Source of the DNA: DATKMP01 sp035541775
Lineage (GTDB): Bacteria; Bacteroidota; Ignavibacteria; UBA10030
Reading direction: 5' to 3'
Assembly (NCBI GenBank): GCA_035541775.1
Contig: DATKMP010000296.1
Coordinates: forward strand, 1 to 9,687
Length of the DNA stretch: 9,687 bases
The translations under genes were made by a program, and so were the position numbers. Every line of letters begins with the position of its first letter. Position 1 is the first letter of the stretch. The notes beneath the pieces are model-generated. The model had not been told where the DNA came from, did not search any database, and saw nothing but the letters and a program-made list of their open reading frames with translations. This document shows positions 6,415-9,687 of this stretch, piece after piece.

Positions 6415-6429
6415 TGTTAAAGTTTAACA
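6415..6429. promoter_or_regulatory. 15-bp perfect palindrome, candidate operator before uxuB
   Basis: TGTTAAAGTTTAACA is perfectly symmetric about the G at 6422 and ends 14 bases upstream of the uxuB start. Odd-length palindromes of this kind are typical of dimeric repressors. A 7-bp match to one half (AGTTTAA) occurs at 9165-9171 upstream of eda. No regulator family can be assigned from the site alone. Confidence 0.45.
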
Positions 6430-6503
6430 TCGAGTTGTCTCGTTGGGGAAGTTTTTTTCCAGAATCTATCTTCGCTCAACGATTGGTGTTGTAAAAAACT
6501 ATC

Positions 6504-6531
6504 GTTATAAAATTTCCGTTTCAACAAACAA
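6504..6531 (-). promoter_or_regulatory. Candidate promoter for uxuB-pdxB-kdgK
   Basis: On the minus strand TTGTTT (6531-6526) is followed, after 16 bases, by TATAAC (6509-6504), close to a sigma-70 pair. It sits in the 150-base gap between uxaC and uxuB, with the palindrome 6415-6429 downstream. A 6-bp inverted repeat (AACGAT 6478-6483 / ATCGTT 6501-6506) overlaps the -10 side. If the organism uses a Bacteroidota-type promoter this match would be fortuitous. Confidence 0.3.
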
Positions 6532-6551
6532 CGCACTTTTCGTCCACGCGT

Positions 6552-7967
6552 TCACGAAGCAAAGGGAAAATATCGTTTCGCATTATGATAAGAAATATCT
6601 GCAACAATTCCACCGATGTGTTTGAGATCGTTGGGAAGAAGTCCTTGTTCCATTTCTTTCCCTACGATATTGCACAACACGCGGCGAAAATATTCATGCC
6701 GAGGATACGACAAAAAGCTGCGCGAGTCCGTCAGCATACCGACAAATTGACTTAGCACACCAAGCGTTGAAAGCGCTTCAATCTGTTTTGTCATTCCATC
6801 TTTTTGATCTAAGAACCACCATGCAGATCCGAATTGAATTTTTCCGGGAACAGTGCCGTCTTGAAAACAACCCGTCATCGTACTCAGCAATTCATTGTCG
6901 CGAGGATTAAGATTATAGAGAATCGTTTTCGCTAATCTATTTTCCGCTTCTAACCGATCAAGAAACTTCGCTAAGGGGCGCGCTATTTCAAAATCGCCGA
7001 TTGTATCATATCCCGTATCGGGACCGATAATGTGAAACATTCTGCTGTTAACGCTGCGCAGCGCGCCAAGATGAAATTGCTGCACCCACCCTTTTTCTGC
7101 ATCCATCTTGCCGAATTCATACAACATGGCGGATTTAAATTTTGCGATCTCCTCTGTATTCAATTTGTTGCCCTTGCGTGCCTTCTTAAGAATTTTATTC
7201 AATTCCTTTTCCGTATAATCGTCGGCCGAGATGGTTTCCACGCCATGATCGGAAAGCCGGCAACCATTGGCATGAAAATATTCATGACGAATACGAAGAG
7301 CGAACACGAACGATTCAAAATTTCGGATTTCCGTATTCGATGCAAGTTCTAATTTACGCACATACTGATTAAATGCATCGCCGGTATCAATCGCCATCGC
7401 TTTGTCAGGGCGAAAGGCCGGAACCATTTTTGTCGTGCGGTTCGATTGCGCGGCGTACACCTTATGGTATTCCAAGGTATCGACCGGATCATCCGTGGTA
7501 CAAACTGTTTCCACATTCATTTGCTGCAGGATTCCCTGTGTCGTGAACTCGGGTCTCGCTAATTTTTTATTCGCCGCATCCCAAATGTGTTTAGCAGTTT
7601 TTTCATTCAGCAATTGATTGGTGATGCCGAACGGTCGGCGCAATTCCAAATGCGTCCAATGATACAACGGATTACGAACGACCTTGGGCACCGTCCCCGC
7701 CCAAGCTTGAAATTTTTCCCAATCCGTGGCAGAACCCGTGATGAATCGTTCATCGACGCCGCATGCGCGCATCGCCCGCCATTTATAATGATCACCCGCC
7801 AACCAGAGTTGACTAAGATTTTCGAACGTTCGATTTTCTGCAATTTCTTTTGGAGAGAGATGGCAATGATAATCGATAATGGGTTGATCTTCTGCAAACT
7901 CATGAAAAAGTTTGGAAGCAGTTTTTGTTTCAAGCAAGAAATCGTTATGAATAAAAGGTTTTTTCAT
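6552..7967 (-). CDS. uxaC: Uronate (glucuronate/galacturonate) isomerase
   Basis: A 471-residue member of the UxaC family, normal length, which converts D-glucuronate to D-fructuronate (and D-galacturonate to D-tagaturonate) in the cytoplasm. It belongs to the amidohydrolase superfamily. The N-terminal pattern FIHNDFLLETKTASKLFHEFA and the metal-site DYHCHLSP (His34, His36) are diagnostic, as are TTDDPVDTLEYH (about 154-165), AFRPDKAM and the C-terminal LTDSRSFLSYPRHEYFRRVLCNIVG. The ATG at 7967 follows GGAGATGAA on the minus strand, a good ribosome site. It lies 57 bases after eda, so the two are probably cotranscribed; 150 bases with a candidate promoter separate it from uxuB. With an SDR-type fructuronate reductase next to it, the glucuronate branch is best supported; nothing for tagaturonate is seen. 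Confidence 0.96.
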   Translation of the reverse strand: MKKPFIHNDFLLETKTASKLFHEFAEDQPIIDYHCHLSPKEIAENRTFENLSQLWLAGDHYKWRAMRACGVDERFITGSATDWEKFQAWAGTVPKVVRNPLYHWTHLELRRPFGITNQLLNEKTAKHIWDAANKKLARPEFTTQGILQQMNVETVCTTDDPVDTLEYHKVYAAQSNRTTKMVPAFRPDKAMAIDTGDAFNQYVRKLELASNTEIRNFESFVFALRIRHEYFHANGCRLSDHGVETISADDYTEKELNKILKKARKGNKLNTEEIAKFKSAMLYEFGKMDAEKGWVQQFHLGALRSVNSRMFHIIGPDTGYDTIGDFEIARPLAKFLDRLEAENRLAKTILYNLNPRDNELLSTMTGCFQDGTVPGKIQFGSAWWFLDQKDGMTKQIEALSTLGVLSQFVGMLTDSRSFLSYPRHEYFRRVLCNIVGKEMEQGLLPNDLKHIGGIVADISYHNAKRYFPFAS

Positions 7968-8024
7968 TTCATCTCCATTTTGTTTTTACAAATGTGTCCG
8001 GCCGTGATCTCTTTCACACGTGCA

Positions 8025-8984
8025 TTACAACTGCACCAAATGAACTGCAAATCCTGCAACATCCACATCGAGATACACGGTTTGCAATTTGCCGTTCACG
8101 AAATTTTTCGTTTCCTGTTTAATCCCGATGTTGTGGCGTTGCAGAAATGCCAAGGCGCGTTCTACAGAATTCGTGGCAATCGCAATGTGCCCATGCGCTC
8201 CAAGGTACTTGTTTTTGATCACTTCAAAAGCTGTTCCGACAAAAATTGCACCGCCTTTATCGTTCGGCAAAAATCCAAACATGTCGGTCAACTGAGAAGC
8301 CGTGTTTTTCGCTTCTTGTTCGCTTGATGTGTTGATGCCGACATGGCGTAAACTGAAACCGAGCATTTTTTGTACGGCATGCGCCGTGAGTGCCGTGATT
8401 TCATCAAAACGATGGTTTGCAACGAAATCCGGCCGTACCATCCAGCTTCCGCCGCAAGCAAGGACGCGTGAATAAGAAAGATACGACATAAAATTATTTT
8501 CGTTGATTCCGCCTGTTGGAATAAAATGTAACGCGCGAAACGGTCCGGCAAGCGCTTTTAAGTAATCGACTCCTCCGTTGCTTTCAGCGGGAAAAAATTT
8601 TACCACTTCAAGGCCGTGGTCCATGGCACGCTCAACTTCCGACGGCGTCGCAACGCCGGGAATGATTGGAATATTTTCCTTCAAACAATATTCGACCACT
8701 TTCGGATTCAATCCCGGGCTGACAATAAATTTCGCACCCGCATCTTTTGCAGCTTTCACTTGATCGACGGTCAATACCGTTCCCGCACCCAGCAACATCT
8801 CGGGATATTTTTTTGCAATGCATGCAATAGAATCTTTCGCAGCAGCAGTACGGAACGTAACCTCCGCACAAGGCAGTCCTCCATCAATCAATGCTTTGGC
8901 TAATGGCCCGGCATATTCCGCATGTTCAAGCACTATCACCGGCATAATTCCAATAAGGCCTATCTCGTGTAATATTTGATTCAT
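8025..8984 (-). CDS. eda: KDPG/KHG aldolase fused to a C-terminal VOC (glyoxalase-like) domain
   Basis: A 319-residue protein. Residues 1 to about 208 are a class I KDPG/KHG aldolase, which cleaves 2-keto-3-deoxy-6-phosphogluconate to pyruvate and glyceraldehyde-3-phosphate. Catalytic residues are in place: EVTFRT (Glu41, Arg45), GAGTVL (Thr69) and the Schiff-base Lys129 in VVKFFPAESNGG; PTGGI (156-160) binds phosphate. Residues 211-319 add about 110 residues (LRHVGINTSS ... LGAHGHIAIAT ... VYLDVDVAGFAVHLVQL) with the beta-alpha-beta look of a VOC-fold unit. E. coli Eda is only 213 residues. From memory, similar 320-residue versions exist in some anaerobes, but the role of the extra domain is not known to me. 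ATG 8984 has AAAGGA nine bases upstream, inside a short upstream ORF. First gene of the cluster. Confidence 0.93.
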   Translation of the reverse strand: MNQILHEIGLIGIMPVIVLEHAEYAGPLAKALIDGGLPCAEVTFRTAAAKDSIACIAKKYPEMLLGAGTVLTVDQVKAAKDAGAKFIVSPGLNPKVVEYCLKENIPIIPGVATPSEVERAMDHGLEVVKFFPAESNGGVDYLKALAGPFRALHFIPTGGINENNFMSYLSYSRVLACGGSWMVRPDFVANHRFDEITALTAHAVQKMLGFSLRHVGINTSSEQEAKNTASQLTDMFGFLPNDKGGAIFVGTAFEVIKNKYLGAHGHIAIATNSVERALAFLQRHNIGIKQETKNFVNGKLQTVYLDVDVAGFAVHLVQL

Positions 8985-8987
8985 GTT

Positions 8988-9029
8988 TTATAGTCCTTTG
9001 CCGTTGTATTTTTCGAGACACCTGAACAT
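8988..9029 (-). CDS. Possible 13-residue leader peptide upstream of eda
   Basis: ATG at 9029 opens MFRCLEKYNGKGL and stops at TAA 8990-8988, three bases before the eda ATG. It has a strong ribosome site of its own (AAGGAG at 9041-9036, six bases upstream). The eda ribosome site (AAAGGA) is part of its last codons, so translation of the leader would run through it and could reinitiate at eda. Its start codon lies in the loop of the hairpin 9015-9036. No run of repeated codons typical of attenuation is present. It may be a true coupling ORF or chance. Confidence 0.4.
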   Translation of the reverse strand: MFRCLEKYNGKGL

Positions 9030-9036
9030 GTGTCTC
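9015..9036. promoter_or_regulatory. Perfect 7-bp hairpin covering the leader-ORF start
   Basis: GAGACAC (9015-9021) pairs with GTGTCTC (9030-9036) across an 8-base loop. In the minus-strand RNA the stem begins at the last G of the AAGGAG site and the loop starts with the leader ATG, so folding would compete with ribosome binding. As DNA it is also a plausible operator. Confidence 0.45.
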
Positions 9037-9047
9037 TCCTTGATAGT

Positions 9048-9065
9048 CGAAGACAGCCGTCTTCG
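9048..9065. promoter_or_regulatory. Perfect 7-bp hairpin with 4-base loop in the eda leader
   Basis: CGAAGAC (9048-9054) pairs with GTCTTCG (9059-9065) around a 4-base loop. It lies 11 bases upstream of the hairpin at 9015-9036. No T-run follows on either strand, so it is not a typical terminator; it may be a 5'-UTR structure or a regulator site. Confidence 0.4.
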
Positions 9066-9133
9066 TTTCTCATCGAAAAAAGAAAGTTGACGCTTTCGGC
9101 TACGATAAAGAAATTTTTTTTCAAATGTCTCTC

Positions 9134-9161
9134 TCTATATTAATTCTTTTTTTTTACAAAG
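9134..9161 (-). promoter_or_regulatory. Weak candidate promoter for the eda-led operon
   Basis: On the minus strand CTTTGT (9161-9156) and TATAGA (9139-9134) are 16 bases apart, with an A9 tract between them. The -35 match is poor and the region is rich in A/T tracts, so this may be chance. The AGTTTAA half-site (9165-9171) shared with the uxuB palindrome lies directly upstream. Confidence 0.2.
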
Positions 9162-9293
9162 AACAGTTTAATCCCTCCACACCGTTTAAAAAAGTGTGTT
9201 ATGGGTTTTTCGGTACTTTGGAGGAATAATGAGTGCAACATTCATTTGAACACATTTAAGAATCAACGTTATTGCGGAGACAATTTCGAAGTG

Positions 9294-9382
9294 CGGAGAG
9301 AGAGGGATTCGAACCCTCGATAGCAGTTACCCGCTATGCAGGTTTAGCAAACCTGTGCCTTCAGCCACTCGGCCATCTCTCC
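9294..9382 (-). tRNA. tRNA-Ser (anticodon GCU)
   Basis: An 89-base class II tRNA. The acceptor stem is GGAGAGA / TCTCTCC with discriminator G, the D-arm reads GCCGAGTGGCTGAAGGC, the anticodon stem-loop CAGGT-TTGCTAA-ACCTG carries GCU (plus-strand bases 9346-9348), a long variable arm pairs ATAGC with GCTAT, and the T-arm is GAGGG-TTCGAAT-CCCTC. The long variable arm and discriminator G fit serine; the anticodon reads AGC/AGU codons. CCA is not encoded (CAC follows). It is transcribed in the same direction as the regulator before it and the hexuronate cluster after it. Confidence 0.97.
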
Positions 9383-9484
9383 GAGCTGAAGTTTCGTACA
9401 GCAATAATATTGTGAAAAGTACCTCTAAAAGCAATGACAGATTGCAATCTATCACACGCTTTTTTTCGGAATATTTTTGGCCTT

Positions 9485-9687
9485 CTACTTTAGCCCTAAT
9501 TCTTTGCACATCCGATAGAAATTGGAAGGAGCAATTCCCAGCTTTTCTGCTGCGTTCGCATCGGAACTTGAAATGCTCCGGATATATTTGAAATACTTGA
9601 GGCGAAAGGCGCGTTCCACTTCATGCAACGTCAACGCGTGACCGGCGTAGAGTTCTTCGAAGGTCGAATCTTTCGAAATGCCGGAAC
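9485..9687 (-). CDS. C-terminal end of a Fis-type regulator (probably sigma-54-dependent activator), partial
   Basis: The last 66 codons of a gene that enters from the right edge of the window; stop TAG at 9487-9485. The visible protein ends in ALTLHEVERAFRLKYF, then a helix-turn-helix ANAAEKLGIAPSNFYRMCKELGLK. The AAEKLGI-x-x-SNFYRMCKELGL pattern is the Fis-type DNA-binding helix pair found at the C-terminus of NtrC-like activators. The AAA+ and receiver domains would lie outside the window, so sigma-54 dependence is inference. It lies 102 bases from tRNA-Ser; that gap holds a 12-bp perfect palindrome (AGATTGCAATCT, 9439-9450) and nothing else I recognise. Confidence 0.8.
   Translation of the reverse strand, partial: SGISKDSTFEELYAGHALTLHEVERAFRLKYFKYIRSISSSDANAAEKLGIAPSNFYRMCKELGLK

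Larger units (their letters stand above)
8985..9293. other. Leader and promoter region of the hexuronate cluster
   Basis: This 309-base stretch lies between tRNA-Ser and eda. It holds a short upstream ORF (8988-9029), two perfect 7-bp hairpins (9015-9036 and 9048-9065), an interrupted repeat GAAAG-N6-CTTTC (9082-9097), several A/T tracts and a weak promoter-like pair (9134-9161). No terminator with a convincing U-run is visible after the tRNA. Confidence 0.5.

Noticed and set aside
7587..8327. A 246-codon plus-strand open frame over uxaC and eda
   Set aside because: It lies opposite two clearly conserved enzymes and spans their intergenic gap; its translation shows no recognisable domain.
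9220..9249. GGAGG followed by ATG on the plus strand upstream of eda
   Set aside because: The frame has only six codons before TGA and no gene follows in that direction.
9273..9299. Direct repeat TGCGGAGA at the tRNA-Ser 3' end, as a possible integration site
   Set aside because: Only 8 bp long, copies 19 bp apart, and no integrase or second tRNA fragment in the window.
9439..9450. 12-bp palindrome AGATTGCAATCT between the regulator and tRNA-Ser
   Set aside because: Too short without a second copy or a T-run to call an operator or terminator; noted under the partial regulator only.

Overview
The window carries mostly leftward (minus-strand) genes. Ordered in the direction of transcription, it holds the last 66 codons of a Fis-type (probably sigma-54-dependent) regulator, tRNA-Ser(GCU), a six-gene hexuronate-catabolism cluster, and then an AT-rich accessory region that ends with a small XRE-type DNA-binding protein. 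I cannot name the organism with confidence. Clear Shine-Dalgarno sites, moderate G+C in the metabolic genes, an SDR-type fructuronate reductase, a PdxB enzyme and a tRNA without encoded CCA suggest a bacterium of the FCB group (Bacteroidota/Ignavibacteria/Calditrichota-like), but this is inference only.

Metabolic cluster (8984 down to 1829, all minus): eda (KDPG aldolase fused to a C-terminal VOC-like domain), uxaC (uronate isomerase), uxuB (SDR-type fructuronate reductase), pdxB (4-phosphoerythronate dehydrogenase, start overlapping the uxuB stop by 4 bases), kdgK (2-keto-3-deoxygluconate kinase), and a LarA-family protein with all nickel-pincer-nucleotide residues. Together UxaC, UxuB, KdgK and Eda convert glucuronate through fructuronate, mannonate, KDG and KDPG to pyruvate plus glyceraldehyde-3-phosphate. 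The mannonate dehydratase (UxuA) needed between mannonate and KDG is not in the window. The LarA homologue is a candidate epimerase of a sugar acid in this pathway. PdxB belongs to vitamin B6 synthesis and is an unexpected partner.

Control signals seen: a short upstream ORF with its own ribosome site, whose start lies in the loop of a hairpin just before eda; a 15-bp perfect palindrome just before uxuB with a plausible promoter further upstream; a terminator-like hairpin after kdgK and a perfect 10-bp hairpin before the larA-like gene, which may make that gene a separate transcript.

Accessory region (1 to about 1800): the XRE-type gene (408 to 55) ends in a long palindrome. Upstream of it lies the most striking feature of the window, about 15 degenerate copies of a 21-bp unit (core TTTTTGTACA), in perfect 21-bp register for 11 consecutive copies (616 to 826). 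The array runs from near the XRE gene to the start codon of a small, cysteine-rich ORF on the opposite strand (838-1008). Next to it is an AT-rich hypothetical gene (1112-1591) whose missing lipoprotein signal peptide can be read just upstream in another frame, so it appears frameshifted.
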